NCBI RefSeq assembly: GCF_963169125.1
Contig: NC_084794.1
Coordinates: 116,536,358-116,600,357, forward strand
Direction: 5' to 3'
Origin: Humulus lupulus
Lineage: Eukaryota; Streptophyta; Magnoliopsida; Rosales; Cannabaceae
Length of the DNA stretch: 64,000 nt
Below, one piece after another: positions 22,480 to 32,659 of the stretch (positions are counted from its first letter, which is position 1; the number at the start of each line of letters is the position of its first letter). The notes under the pieces are model-generated. The model ran no database searches and had not been told where the DNA came from. It worked only from the letters and a program-made list of their open reading frames with translations. The translations under genes were made by a program, and so were the position numbers.

Positions 22480-23214
22480 AATATGAGGTATTTATGGCAC
22501 TTGAGACTAGGTCACATTGGCTATGATAGGATTCAAAGACTTAAAAAGGACGGATCTTTGAGGGAACTCACCTTAGGTGAATTACTTGTATGTGAATCTT
22601 GTCTAGAAGGCAAACTGACCAAGCGTCCATTCTCTGCAAAGGGTGATAGGGCCAAAGAACCACTTGGTCTTGTGCATTCAAATGTTTGTGGACCATTGAA
22701 AGTACAAGCCAGGGGTGGTTTTGAGTATTTCGTCACCTTCATTAATGATTACTCTAGATACTCATGTCTTTACCTAATGCATAGGAAATCATAAACATTT
22801 TCAAAGTTTCGGGAATTCCTAGCAATGGCTCAGAACCAAATAGATAAAATGTTAAAGTTCTTGCAATCTGATAGGGGTGGATAATATTTAGATACGCAGT
22901 TCCAAGATCATTTAACTGAACTTGGGATTTTATCATAACTTACTGCCCCAAGTACTTCGCAACAAAATGGTGTATCAGAACGCCAGAACATAACTTTATT
23001 GGAAATGGTTAGATGCATGCTTAGTTACTCAACTCTACCAGCTTCGTTCTGGGGATATGCAATTGAAACCTCGAACGACATTCTCAATGTCATGCTATCA
23101 AAATCAATCCCCAAAACACCATTAGAACGATGGAATGGTCGTGAACCTAGTTTACGCCATTATAGAATCTGGGGTGTCCCGCCCACGTCCTGCGGAAAAA
23201 TGAGGGAAAGCTAG
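22480..23214 (+). pseudogene. Copia-1 integrase
   Basis: The GAG-pre-integrase zinc-binding segment is recognisable (LWHLRLGHIG ... CESCLEGKLTKRPF). The catalytic core carries VHSNVCGPL where the family has VHTDVCGPM, so the first catalytic Asp is Asn. FINDYSRY follows, then LQSDRGG (second Asp) and, after stops, APSTSQQNGVSERQN with the catalytic Glu. STLPASFWGYAIETS is the usual C-terminal block. Stops at 22792, 22881 and 22936. Confidence 0.85.
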
Positions 23215-23234
23215 ATCCGTGAACTGAAGTTTGC

Positions 23235-25150
23235 ATGTTTGTTGGCTATCCTAAAGGTACTCGGGGTGGAATTTTCTATAGTCATTCAGAAAAGAAATTG
23301 TTTACTTTTACAAATGCTACTTTTATGGAAAATGACTATGTCAAAAACTTCAAACCTCACAGCAAAGTTTTAGAAGAGATGGTTAAAGAATTGACTCCAA
23401 CCAATGTTCCATCGTCATCAACGCAAGTTGATGATGAAATTCCCACTCTTCATGTCCAACCAACGCAAGTTGATTCAAATGAAGAGAGTACCACTGTTCC
23501 TGAGCAAACTGTCATAGAGCCTCGTTGTAGTGGGAGGGTTTCTAGGAACCCAGTTCACTATGGTTTGGATGGTGAAACCAATATGGTTGTTGGTGACACT
23601 AGTGATGAAGATCCATTGTCTTTCAAACAGGCAAGGGCTAGCCTTGAAAAGGAACTATGGCTCAAAGCCATGAAACAGGAAATGGAGTCCATGTACTTAA
23701 ATTTCGTCTAGGATCTTATGGAATCACCTAGTGACTTTAGAGCCATTGGGTGCAAGTGGATCTACAAGAAGAAACGAGGGGTTGATGGAAATATCAAGAC
23801 TTATAAAGCTCGACTAGTGGCAAAGGGTTATACCCAAAGAGAAAGCATGGACTATGAGGAAACTTTTAGTCTGGTAGCCATGCTCAAATCCATCTGCATC
23901 CTCCTATCCATAACAGCCGCTCTCGACTATGAGATATGGAAAATGGACACCAAGCAACTTTTCTTAATGGAAAGCTTGACGAAGTCATTTATATGGATCA
24001 ACTAGAAGGATTTAAAGTAGCTGGACAAGAAGGAAAAGTTTGCAAGTTGAATAGGTCCATCTATGGACTTAAGCAAGCTTCTCGTTCCTGGAATCTTAGG
24101 TTTGATGAAATAATCAAAACATATGGCTTTGAACAAAATATTGATGATCCCTGTGTTTACCAACTGAAGGCAAAGCAAATAGAGGTATTCCTGGTTCTTT
24201 ATGTGGATGATATCTTACTCATTGGAAACAATGTTAAGAAATTATTAGATGTGAAGAATTGGCTGAGCACTCAATTCTAGATGAAGGATTTGGGTGAAGC
24301 AAGTTATGTTCTAGGTATCCGTATTATCAGGGATAGAAAGAACAGCCTCTTAGCTCTATCTCAAGCAGCATACATTGATAATGTGCTTGAACATTTCTTA
24401 ATGAAAAACTCCAAGAAAGGACGTCTACCATCCTACCATGGAATTCATCTTTCAAAGATGCAGTCTCTCCAGACTCCTGAAGAGGAAGATGCAATGAGAA
24501 AAGTTCCTTACACATCCGCAGTTGGAAGTCTGATGTATGCCATGTTGTGTACTAGACCAGATATCTGCTATGTAGTGGGAGTAGTGAGCAGGTATCAGTC
24601 AAACCCAAGACCGGAACATTGGATAGCAGTTAAGCATATCCTGAAGTATTTGAGACGGACTAGGGATTATATGTTAGTCTACAAGGGTGGTGTTCTGAAC
24701 CCTGTACGCTACACCAATTCATATTTTCAGACTGATGTCGATGACAAGAAGTCTACTTCTGGAATGGTGTTTACTCTTAGGGGAGGAGCTGTGATTTGGA
24801 TAAATGTAAAGCAATCTGCAATCTCAGATTCCACCATGGAGGCTGAGCACATAGCCGCGTCAGAAGCATCTTAGGAAATAGTCTAGCTAATGATGTTCTA
24901 TTCGGATCTTGGTGTTATTCCAGAAATGGATAAACCGCTTGTGTTGTTTTGTGACAATACAGGAGCGATAGCCAACTTGGAAGAACCTCGAAGTCATAAG
25001 AGGAGTAAGCATATAGAAAGGAAGTATTACATTATTTGAGAATATGTGGCCAGGGGAGATGTAAAGGTTATGAAGATTGCAACGGAAGCCAATCTTGCGG
25101 ATCAATTTACAAAGACACTACCAGAAGCTACATTTGATAAGCATATCTAG
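23235..25150 (+). pseudogene. Copia-1 reverse transcriptase and RNase H
   Basis: Starts with the integrase tail (MFVGYPKGTRGGIFYSHSEK) and the acidic linker. RT (RVT_2): IGCKWIYKKKRGVDGNIKTY, RLVAKGYTQRESMDYEETFS, a frameshift near 23950, IYGLKQASRSWNLRFDE, and LYVDDILLIGNN with the YVDD box intact. A stop lies at 24278, then LGEASYVLGIRI, SAVGSLMYAMLC. RNase H: STSGMVFTLRGGAVIW, ISDSTMEAEHIAASEAS, HIERKYY, and ADQFTKTLPEA just before the PPT. Two or more stops and one frameshift. Confidence 0.9.
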
Positions 25151-25204
25151 GAAATGGGATTAGTAGAATTAAGGCATTAGTTTCAATTAGTGGAAGTGGT
25201 AGTT

Positions 25205-26840
25205 TGTTGGGATTTTATGACCTAATTAAAATCCAAATTCTTTGTAATCTCATTTTATTATCAATAAAATAATAGAAATCATTTTTTGACTTAGTCAATC
25301 ATTTTGCTCACATGTTTTATTTTCATGATTATTTGTTTAATATAAACTTCTATTAAATCCCGAGCATATAGCTAATCGTATTTATAGTGACGAAATCACA
25401 GTGGAATATAAATATGATTATATGTTCAAAATAAGTTAGTCCTAACATTAGTCAGTGCACAGGATTTTACACTAACTTGTCATTCTACAATATGATCTAC
25501 TTACACATTACAGTGTTATGTTCTTTCTAGAACATTAGCAAAGTAGATAAAGATCGGATGTATTTGTTACATCAGACTGGACCGATATTGACAGTTGATA
25601 AGATAAGTAAACATACTATTATTATCTATTCTAGTCATATCATATAGTTGACCATAGGTCAATTCAATCTCAATTCTTAGTGGTTAGTATTATGACTAAT
25701 TGTATTATTTGAGTTCTTTGACTTGATCATTACCAGCTTACCCTACATACTAGCCCATACTTACATCTTGGGAATTCGGTAGTCTAATTGAGTGGGGGTG
25801 TTAATCATAGATATGAACATCTATAGCTTCTGATGAAGAAGTGAAACGATGGTTTCCTTTTAGTTTGGTGTAAGGTGTTAAATGATAGAGATCTCATTTC
25901 AGTAATTAAATTAGTTTACTAAAATATCATTTACAAGGAACTAAGTGATTTAAGGATAAAATACAATGAGGGGTAAAACTGTATTTTAGTCCCATCTCAT
26001 TGTAGATCGTCTATAAAGGATTGAGTGACAATTATGGTTGTAACAATGAATAATTAATAGCGTATCTATATTTGTTATAGAGCGTTCTATGAATTCAAGA
26101 GTGCAATTCCGAGTCTATAATGGAGTCACGAGGAATTAATAAGTTAGTAAATTTATTTGTTAGATTTATGATAACTTATTGGAGCTTGATTTCATAGGCC
26201 CATGGTCCCCATTGTACCTTGGATAAAATCAGCTAGATAGTCTTTATTAATTGATTTAATTATCAATTAGAATTATCAAAGTTGACCAGGTCAATTTTGG
26301 ATAGTTTCATAGAGTTATGTATTTTTGAGAAGAAAAGATAAATTAGGGCAGATTTATTAATTAAGATAAATTGGTATCTAACTTAATAAATAAGTTTAAT
26401 TCGAGGTTCAAATTATAAATAATTAATTTGATAAATGATTTAAATAATTATTTAATTAATTAAATCAATAGAAAATAATACAGACATTGATTTTAAGTCC
26501 AATGGGCTTATAATAAAATGAGAATTTTTACGGGCCTAAAGCTCATGATAATTTCGACCTAGGGCTTCAAATTGGCTATTATTTTATTGATTTTTTAATT
26601 AAATTAAATGGCCTAATTGAGTCTATAAAAGGAGTGCTTAGAGACAAGTCAAGACATACGACAGATAAGTTTAATCACTAGTTTTCAGATAGTTTTATAT
26701 TCTCTCTAAACACAAGTCATTTTCTAAGTCTCTTTGTTATTTTCTCTTCTTCTCTCTGTATCTGTGGATGCCAAAACTTCACCAAAGAAAAAAAATCTAT
26801 AGTCCCTGGTTGGAGCACAGGGATAACAGTCATTTAGTCA
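25205..26840 (+). mobile_element. Copia-1 3' LTR, truncated
   Basis: Starts TGTTGGGATTTTATGACC after the purine-rich AGTGGAAGTGGTAG. It matches, in inverted orientation, the LTR at 31478-32283 (for example TAGTCCCATCTCATTGTAGA near 25990). It is cut at 26840 by the Tat-like LTR; about 1.6 kb remains. A TATA-like TCTATAAAAGGAG lies at 26621-26633. Confidence 0.75.
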
Positions 26841-27029
26841 TGTCATTGGGCTCGAGCCCATAGGTCTCATGAGACCACGTTCTGCCCAAAACTCTTAAAA
26901 CTCCATAAGTCTCTGCCTTTCTGGAGACTAAGTCACCTTATGCCAAGGAACCACGCACCATTCGCCTGGCAAGACCCACATGCTCAACGGGACCATCCCG
27001 CCTCACATGCGGCCAAGGAGCCCCGCACA

Positions 27030-27215
27030 CTGATGCCTTGGCCAGGAGGGCCTCACACGCACGCTGGTGGCCTCGCACACATGCTGGTGTCTCGGCCAGG
27101 AGGGCCTCATGTGCGAACTGGTGTCTCGGCCAGGAGGGCCTCACATGCGCGCTGGTGTCTCAGCCAGGAGGGCCTCACGCGCACATCTTAGTCTCAGCCA
27201 GGAAGGCCTCGCGTG
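27030..27215 (+). repeat. about 34-bp GC-rich tandem repeat in the Tat-2 LTR
   Basis: Four to five degenerate copies of TGGTGTCTCGGCCAGGAGGG + CCTCA + variable end. Open frames across it are a consequence of the repeat and of few AT-rich stops. Confidence 0.75.
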
Positions 27216-27499
27216 GGTGCTCCAGCCGCCCATGCATCTCGCCTCGCCCGCCTCAATGGAGACCCCATGGTCTTGCACATCTATGGGTCTCGCCCAGGTG
27301 CCATCTCGCGCAAGTGTTCCAGCCACCTTGCTCCTCATGTAGCAACGGCCCCCGTCTCGCGCTTAGGTGATGCGCACCAACGGACGAGGCCTAGGCACCA
27401 TCTTGCACATGCATCTCGCGGCACCCAAGCAACTTTGGCTTTATGGTCTCGTGGCCTCCGTCTTGCACTTAGATGATGCGCACCTATGGACCACGCCCA

Positions 27500-27695
27500 T
27501 CAGCTCCTCAAGCCTCTCAGCGCCTCGCGCCCTTTAGTATCTCGCACCTATCAGCGCCTCGCGCCCCTCAGCGCCTTGCTCCCCTCAGCGCCTCGTGCCC
27601 ATCAAGGCCTCGCACCCCTCAGAGCCTCGCGCCCATCAGTGCCTCGCCCCTTAGCGCCTTGCGCCCCTCAGGGCCTCGAGCCCATCAGGGCTGTC
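27500..27695 (+). repeat. about 17-18-bp GC-rich tandem repeat in the Tat-2 LTR
   Basis: About eleven degenerate copies of CAGCGCCTCGCGCCCCT. Gives repetitive Ala/Pro/Ser/Arg frames on the plus strand that I do not regard as proteins. Confidence 0.75.
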
Positions 27696-28325
27696 GTGAG
27701 GGCCTTCTCTCACAAGCATCTTGGAACCATGTCATCCAAGGTAGTGCATAAGGGTTTCAATACATTAAACTCATGGGAATAAGGTGCCTTGTGAGAGTAA
27801 GAACTCATGTATGACTCAAAGAGCTAGTACATGTAGGAAATGTATCTACTAACCAAGAGGAATTAGAGTACGGATACGATGTCCACACCAGACAAGTAGT
27901 GGCAGTACAATAATGGTAGATGGTGAGGACTCCCTCAGCACACTTATGAGGTCCGTACAAAGACAGGAGTACTTTTGCAGTCCCCTGACATGTACTAGAG
28001 CCGACCACCACTCCTTCAACACCACTACGACCTGTGCCACAACCCTGACAGTGTACCTATGTACCATCTTGTCCCTTGGGACCACGATGTACCAGGAGCC
28101 ATTAGAGTTCCAATATATATAGACTTTCACCCCTCCAGCAAAGGGGTTGGAAAACTCATTGTACACTCAGGCTATTGTGCCATATACAAAGGCTTACTCC
28201 ATTGTTATCTGTGTTTTACCTTTCCTTAAGCTTATTCTAAGTTCTTATCTAAATCTAAATATCTCCATACTTATCTTTGAGTTTTCTGATCTGATTTCGT
28301 TGATGATATTTCACCATCAACAGTT

Positions 28326-28341
28326 TGGCGCCGTCTATGGG
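28326..28341 (+). other. primer binding site of Tat-2
   Basis: TGGCGCCGTCTATGGG begins 3 bp after the LTR end; TGGCGCC is the usual PBS core of Tat/Athila elements. Marks the start of minus-strand DNA synthesis. Confidence 0.8.
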
Positions 28342-28384
28342 AAGAACAGACATCAATCCAACGTTCTTTCATCACTTACAACAA

Positions 28385-29900
28385 AGAAAGATGCTAAGAC
28401 GTTTAAAACGCCTACGGTAACTAAAAGATGATGAGGTTCGCTGGGACGGAATAGAGCAGAGGGCTCCCAAGAAAGATCCCCCTCCGCCTAGGCATGAAGA
28501 TAGATCAGAGGAACCTCTTCCCCCAAAGGAGGCAGAAGAAGCATCGTCCCCGTCCATCCGGCTCGACGGAGATCATTTAGAGCCGCCAGTGCATTCCCTT
28601 CACTGGCCCCCGGTAGCACCACGCTCAGGCCAACACAACCCAGGTCCATCAACACAATGGCCAGGCAAGGGTCCCATGGTACGCTTGGTAAGTTCCAGCT
28701 CAAGGACTCACTCATACAAGGATGAGATTCGCGAGTTACATAAAAAGACTCGAAGGCTGGATACAACGATAGAGAACATGCAGGAGATCTTAAACGACCT
28801 ATTGCAAGGAAAGTCAAGCATACCCCTTCCTTAGTGTAAAGAGAAGGAGCATGAAAAAGGGGAAAACGTTGTCCCCGTAGATCATGGGAGAACCCGAATT
28901 TCCACCAGTAAAACTTCCCCAAAAAAGTCCCATGGGGGACTTAGGTCGACGAAATGCCCCCAGGAGCAAAGGCGGAGGGAAGACGATGGTCGTAAGAATG
29001 AAGTAGAAGTCACCTCAAAAGAAGCGCCCCCTAGCTTAAGAGAAAATCTCGATGGAAAAAGGTCTGAAGTAAAAAACACGCCCCCCGCGGTTCCCCCGAG
29101 GAACACAACCAAAGCAAGGGTTCAGTCTGAGAACCCGCGAGACTCCTCAAGCAAAAAGACGATGGGACTAGACACCAAATTGCGAAGCCCTCGAGGCAAG
29201 ATTACTACTGCACTTGGGGGGCACAAAGATGATGAAGAATTTGACCATGATTTGCCCTTCACAATGGAGATCCAGACTGAGCAAATGCCCACCGGCTTCA
29301 GAGAGCCTCGCATGACTCCGTACGAGGGCACTACAGACCCAAAGTATCACTTAGACTCCTTCAATAACTTGATGAGGTTAAGAGGGATCAACAACAGGGC
29401 AAAGTGTCATTGCTTTGTCGTTACGCTTAAAGGAGTTGCACAAGTGGTTCAAGAGGTTAAGGCCAGGAACAATTAAGTCATGGCAGTAATTCTCTGATGA
29501 ATTTCTTCAACAACACCATGCAGTCTGTGATCACGTCATGCCAATTACCAGCCTCGCTAACATAAAACAAGGCGAGAATGAATGTTTGAAGAACTATATC
29601 CATAGGTTCAATATAGAAGCAACCAAGGTGGGAATTTTAACCAAAGCGGAGCTCAAGATGGCTATTACAGCGGAGTTCATCCAGGGAGCAAGCTATGGGA
29701 TAACATGGTTAAAAGAGAAGTTTTAAATTTAGATGATTTCTTCGAGAGAGCACAGAAGTACATATGAGTGGAAGAGGGTCGTAAGAACTCGCATGTTGAA
29801 GAAAGAAAACCTTCCTCCAGTCGCCCTACAACCAATACGTCTGAAGATTCCATATAGAAGGGGGCGTCGTGCTAGAGGGGTCGCTGACCAAGTTTGAGAT
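28385..29900 (+). pseudogene. Tat-2 gag
   Basis: The first part is charged and low-complexity, with a possible coiled coil at 28700-28800 (EIRELHKKTRRLDTTIENMQ). The gag core is at 29230-29725: DLPFTMEIQTEQMPTGFREP, MTPYEGTTDPKYHLDSFNNL, CHCFVVTLKGVAQV; after a frameshift, LANIKQGENECLKNYIHRFN and KMAITAEFIQGASYG. These are the Retrotrans_gag blocks of Tat elements. Several stops and shifts. No zinc knuckle or pol follows. Confidence 0.82.
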
Positions 29901-29959
29901 TGAATGAAGACCATCTAACCATGAAAGTCCTGACCCGAGGGGAGATCACCTCAAAAATT

Positions 29960-30388
29960 GCAAAAAGGGTCTCAAAAGTAGACGCTTGCGAAAAGGGTCT
30001 CAAAAGTAGACGCCTGCAGAAAGGGTCTCAAAATTAGATGCCTGCAAAAAGGGTCTCAAAAGTAGACGCCTGCAAAAAGGGTCTCAAAAGTAGACGCTTG
30101 CAAAAAGGGTCTCAAAAGTAGACGCCTGCACAAAGGGTCTCAAAAGTAGACGCTTCCAAAAGGGGTCTCAAAAGTAGACGCCTGCAAAAAGGGTCTCAAA
30201 AGTAGACGCCTGCAAAAAAGGGTCTCAAAAGTAGACTACTGCAAAAAGGGTCTCTAAAGTAGACGCTTGCAAAAAGGGTCTCAAAAGTAGACACCTGCAA
30301 AAAGGGTCTCAAAAGTAGACGCCTCCAAAAAGGGTCTCAAAGTAGACGCTTGCAAAAAGGGTCTCAAAGAAGATGCTTGCAAAAATAG
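29960..30388 (+). repeat. 28-bp tandem repeat, about 15 copies
   Basis: Fifteen head-to-tail copies of GCAAAAAGGGTCTCAAAAGT + AGACGCCT with few substitutions and one- or two-base indels; copies differ mainly at the CCT/CTT end. Because 28 is not a multiple of 3 the array is not coding. It lies directly after Tat-2 gag and is cut off from pol. Tat/Ogre elements often carry such arrays in untranslated regions. Confidence 0.92.
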
Positions 30389-30514
30389 TACTATGCCTAA
30401 TGACGAGAAGGATGCTTCTCGCAAGAAAAAATAAGCACCCGCAAAAGTATGTAAGGGGATAACTATAATCCAAGGGGTCAACATATCCTTATGCTGACTT
30501 TTAACGTTACTATA

Positions 30515-31477
30515 AATGGACCTATTCAACTTGTAAACTTTTCCTTCTTGCCCAGCTACTTTAAATCCTTCTGGCTGATCCATATAAATGACTTTGTCAA
30601 GCTTTCCATTAAGAAAAGCTATCTTCAAGTCCATTTTCCAAATCTCATAGTCGAGAGCAGCTGCTATGGATATGAGGATGCGTATGGACATAAGCATGGC
30701 TACCAGACTAAAAGTTTCCTCATAATCCACGCCTTCTCTTTGGGTACACCCCTTTGCAACTAATAGAGCTTTATAAGTCTCGATATTTCCATCAACACCT
30801 CATTTATTCTTGTAGATCCACTTGCACCCAATGGCCCTAAAGTCACCAGGTGCTTCCACAAGATCCCAGACAGAATTTGAGTACATGGACTCCATTTCCT
30901 ATTTCATGGCTTTGAGCCATGGTTCCTTTTCAAGGCTAGCCATTTCTTGTTTGAAAGACAACACATCATCATCACTAGTGTCATCAACAACCATATTGGT
31001 TTCACCATCCAAACCATAGTGAACTGGGTTCCTAGAAACCCTCCCACTACGACGAGGCTCTATGACTGTTTGCTTAGGAACAGTGGTACTCTCTTCATTT
31101 AAATTGAATTGCGTCGGTTGGATATGAAGAGTGGGAATTTCATTTTCAACTCACATTGATGATGATGGAACATTGGTTGGAGTCAATTCTGTAATCATCT
31201 CCTCTAAAACTACTTTGCTGTGAGGTTTGAAGTTTTGGACATAGTAATTTTCCATAAACGCAGCATTCGTAGAAGTAAACACATTCTTTTTTGAATGACT
31301 ATAGAAAATTCCACCCCGAGTACCTATAGGATAGCCAACAAATATGCAAACTTCAGTTCGCGGTTCTAGCTTTCCTTCCTTTTTCCTCAGGACGTGGGCG
31401 GGACACCCCCATATTCTATAATGGCATATATTAGGTTCACGACCATTTCAGCGTTCTAAAGGTGTTTTGTCACTCAA
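30515..31477 (-). pseudogene. Copia-2 integrase tail and reverse transcriptase fragment
   Basis: Reads, with stops, through the integrase tail, linker and RT: MDYEETFSLVAMLMSI, LDYEIWKMDLKIAFLNGKLD, EGFKVAGQEGKVYKLNRSIY, then ends before the YVDD box. Compared with Copia-1, the KIAFLNGKL block here is in frame, so Copia-1's shift near 23950 is private to that copy. Confidence 0.85.
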
Positions 31478-32283
31478 TCTTCTATAGACAGTCTACAATG
31501 AGATGGGACTAAAATACTCTTTTACCCCTCATTGAGTTTTATCCTTAAAGCAGATAGTTCCTTGTAAATGATATTTCAGCAAACTAAAATAATTACTGAA
31601 ATGAGATCTCTATCATTTAACACCTTGAACCAGACTAAAAGGAAACCATAGTTTCACTTCTTCATCAGAAGCTATAGATATTCATATCTATGATTAATGC
31701 TCCCACTTAATTATACTATCGAGTTCCCAAGATGTAAGTATAAGCTAGTCCGTCGGGTAAGCTGGTAACAAACAAGTCAAATAACTCAAATAATACAATC
31801 AGTTAGAATACTAACCACTCAGAATTGAGATTGAATTGACCTATGGTCAACTATATGATACGACTAGAATAGATAATAACAGTATGTTTACTCATCTTAT
31901 CAACTGTCAATATCGCTCCTGTTCGATGTAACAAAGACATCCGATCTTATTTACTTTGCTAATAAGAACATAACACCACAATGTGTAAGTAGATCATATC
32001 GTAGATTGGAAAGTCAGTGTAAATCATGTGCACTGACTAATCTTAGGACTAACTTATTTTGAACATATAATCATGTTTATATTCCATTGTGATTACGTCA
32101 CTATAAATACGATTAGCTATATGCTCGGGATTTAAAAGAAGTTTATATTAAACAAATAGTCATGAAAATAAAACTTGTCAGAAAAGTGGTTGACCAAGTC
32201 AATTAATGAATTCTATTCTTTTATTGATAATAAAATGAGATTACAAAGAAATTGAGTTTTAATTAGGGCACAAAACCCCAACA
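31478..32283 (-). mobile_element. Copia-2 5' LTR, truncated
   Basis: Starts TGTTGGGGTTTTGTGCCC at 32283 and stays collinear with the Copia-1 LTR (25205-26030) to about 31478, where it jumps to integrase sequence. Confidence 0.8.
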
Positions 32284-32654
32284 AAAACACCTAGTTTTTC
32301 TCTATTTAAGGCTATGGAGAATAAATAAACTTGCTTGAACTTTGTCTAAACTAAGACAATATTAAAGATTATGGACTTTATTTAAAGTTACTTTATATAT
32401 TGTATATTTGTGGAGCTTTGAATTTTTTTAAGCTTGTTATACTGATCTCTTACTCTGGTCCTGTATTGTAGGTACAAAAAAATCTCATGCTAGTTCATTA
32501 CATTCACAGATATTGTACTTAGATGTATTTTTTGCTCTTGTTATGGGTCCCCCTCTATTTTAGATATAGAAAAACTGCAAATCTAAGTTTTGTGTATATA
32601 TTTTGTCTTCATAATGTTTGATGTTTTGGCTCTTCCACTTTTATCTATCATTTC
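32284..32654 (+). other. right-arm DNA of the CACTA-type element, part 1
   Basis: T-rich, intron-like sequence with no ORF. Joins 36162 onward once the solo LTR and one TSD copy are removed. I find no SKS exon in it. Confidence 0.4.
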
Positions 32655-32659
32655 ACATT
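32655..32659. repeat. target site duplication, left copy (ACATT)
   Basis: ACATT precedes the TGTAAAACGTCC end of the second solo LTR; identical to 36157-36161. Confidence 0.8.

Larger units (their letters stand above)
20926..26840 (+). mobile_element. Ty1/Copia element, 5' LTR missing (Copia-1)
   Basis: Plus-strand element with leader (20926-21410), gag (21411-22020), protease (22040-22300), GAG-pre-integrase and integrase (22480-23210), RT (23640-24400), RNase H (24400-25150), PPT and a 3' LTR from 25205. The 5' LTR is not present: the leader directly follows the chromovirus fragment. The 3' LTR is interrupted at 26840 by the start of another LTR. Stops and shifts occur throughout. Confidence 0.88.
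26841..28322 (+). mobile_element. 5' LTR of Tat-2
   Basis: Begins TGTCATTGGGCTCGAGCCC (26841) and ends CACCATCAACA (28322), 1482 bp, with the PBS 3 bp downstream. It contains two GC-rich repeat blocks (about 27030-27215 and 27500-27695) unlike the AT-rich surroundings. It interrupts the Copia-1 LTR; the left 5-bp flank is AGTCA, and the partner flank is missing because the element is truncated. A TATA-like TATATATAGAC lies at 28113-28123. Confidence 0.8.
26841..30514 (+). mobile_element. Tat-like Gypsy fragment: 5' LTR, PBS, gag, tandem repeat (Tat-2)
   Basis: Plus-strand element with LTR (26841-28322), a PBS (TGGCGCCGTCTATGGG from 28326), a gag region (28385-29900) and a 28-bp tandem array (29960-30388). 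Protease, RT and integrase are absent; at about 30515 the sequence switches to a minus-strand Copia. The PBS type (TGGCGCCG) fits Tat/Athila elements, and the gag core fits Tat. Confidence 0.8.
30515..32283 (-). mobile_element. Ty1/Copia element, internally deleted (Copia-2)
   Basis: Minus-strand relative of Copia-1. In its direction: the first about 800 bp of the LTR (32283-31478), then directly the end of integrase (from about 31477), then the acidic linker and RT up to about 30515, where it stops at unrelated DNA. The rest of the LTR, PBS, gag, protease and most of integrase are missing. Confidence 0.85.

Noticed and set aside
27213..27782. Several long open frames rich in Ala/Pro/Ser/Arg on both strands
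   Set aside because: They coincide with GC-rich tandem repeats inside an LTR; open frames arise from repeat composition, no domain is present.
29960..30388. Regular repeats resembling a CRISPR array
   Set aside because: The units are contiguous 28-bp tandem copies with no spacers, in plant nuclear DNA beside a retrotransposon gag.
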